Below are positions 4,948 through 5,182 of a stretch of DNA of 5,182 bases, in pieces. The position numbers and the translations under genes were made by a program. Within the stretch, counting starts at the first letter, position 1. Every line of letters begins with the position of its first letter. Source of the DNA: an uncultured Desulfuromonadales bacterium (GTDB lineage: Bacteria; Desulfobacterota; Desulfuromonadia; Desulfuromonadales; Geopsychrobacteraceae); the NCBI GenBank assembly GCA_945788205.1, contig CALZLE010000514.1:1-5182 (forward strand), read 5' to 3'. Under the pieces are notes generated by a model. It saw nothing but the letters and a program-made list of their open reading frames with translations. It ran no database searches and was not told where the DNA came from.

Positions 4948-5182
4948 ATGCCTGACGACCAAAAAGACTACACCGTATTGCAGGTTGATGACAAAGAAAT
5001 CATCCTGATCGGCACTGCTCATATTTCTCAAGAATCGGTCGATACCGTTGTCCACACCATCGACGATTGTCTCCCGGATACCGTTTGCGTCGAGCTTGAC
5101 CACCAACGCTATCAGTCATTAATCAACCAAACGGGTTGGGAATCCCTCGACCTGAAAGATGTGATCAAAAAGAAACAACTTC
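4948..5182 (+). CDS. TraB/PrgY-family protein (3' end outside window)
   Basis: The first 78 codons of a longer gene are visible. The N-terminus carries the hallmarks of the TraB/PrgY family: a beta strand leading to ILIGTAHISQESV (residues 19-31) and TVCVELDHQRYQSL (about residues 45-58), with GTAH and VELD-x-x-R as the conserved motifs. Family members are often membrane-anchored at the C-terminus. PrgY reduces sex-pheromone activity in Enterococcus, and the related TIKI/GumN group includes metalloproteases, but the role in proteobacteria is not established. A GGAGG site (4932-4936) lies 11 bases before the ATG, slightly far but the only good candidate. The gene starts about 90 nt after the 6S terminator. 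I see no strong promoter in that gap, so it may depend on a weak promoter or on read-through. Confidence 0.85.
   Translation, partial: MPDDQKDYTVLQVDDKEIILIGTAHISQESVDTVVHTIDDCLPDTVCVELDHQRYQSLINQTGWESLDLKDVIKKKQL

Overview
The window reads like chromosome from an anaerobic or facultative bacterium of the Desulfuromonas/Pelobacter/Geobacter type (inference). It combines a HoxYH-type NiFe hydrogenase, a two-domain desulfoferrodoxin and proteobacterial-style 6S RNA and ECF-sigma loci. Composition looks even, and I see no insertion sequence, phage, tRNA, rRNA or CRISPR array.

Layout. (1) Positions 1-1975, plus strand: the nearly complete small subunit (HoxY) and the complete large subunit (HoxH) of a group 3d-like bidirectional NiFe hydrogenase, 11 nt apart. 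(2) Positions 1979-2018: a hairpin terminator with T-tracts on both strands, shared with the convergent operon. (3) Positions 3760-2026, minus strand: a tightly packed four-gene operon. It encodes an ECF sigma factor, a single-pass membrane protein in the anti-sigma position, a small exported or membrane-anchored protein with an EF-hand-like loop, and an exported DUF3106-like protein with a (GGGS)n tail. (4) Positions 3761-4024: non-coding, with several dyads, a candidate sigma-operon promoter and the dfx terminator. (5) Positions 4405-4025, minus strand: desulfoferrodoxin (superoxide reductase) with all metal ligands present. (6) Positions 4589-4855, plus strand: a promoter with a perfect -10, a roughly 180-nt structured RNA that I read as 6S RNA, and an intrinsic terminator. 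(7) Position 4948 to the window end, plus strand: the first 78 codons of a TraB/PrgY-family protein.

How the parts relate. HoxYH forms the catalytic module of an NAD(P)-coupled hydrogenase. Its diaphorase subunits (HoxF/U/E) and maturation protease are not in the window; the diaphorase genes probably lie upstream. Dfx detoxifies superoxide, as expected in an organism with O2-sensitive metalloenzymes. The sigma operon looks like a cell-envelope response module: cytoplasmic sigma, membrane regulator and two exported products. 6S RNA would regulate housekeeping RNA polymerase globally.

The least explained parts are the sigma operon and the dyad-rich region in front of it. In the operon, two genes share about 149 nt in different frames, one product carries an EF-hand-like loop, and another ends in a nearly pure 12-bp repeat array.
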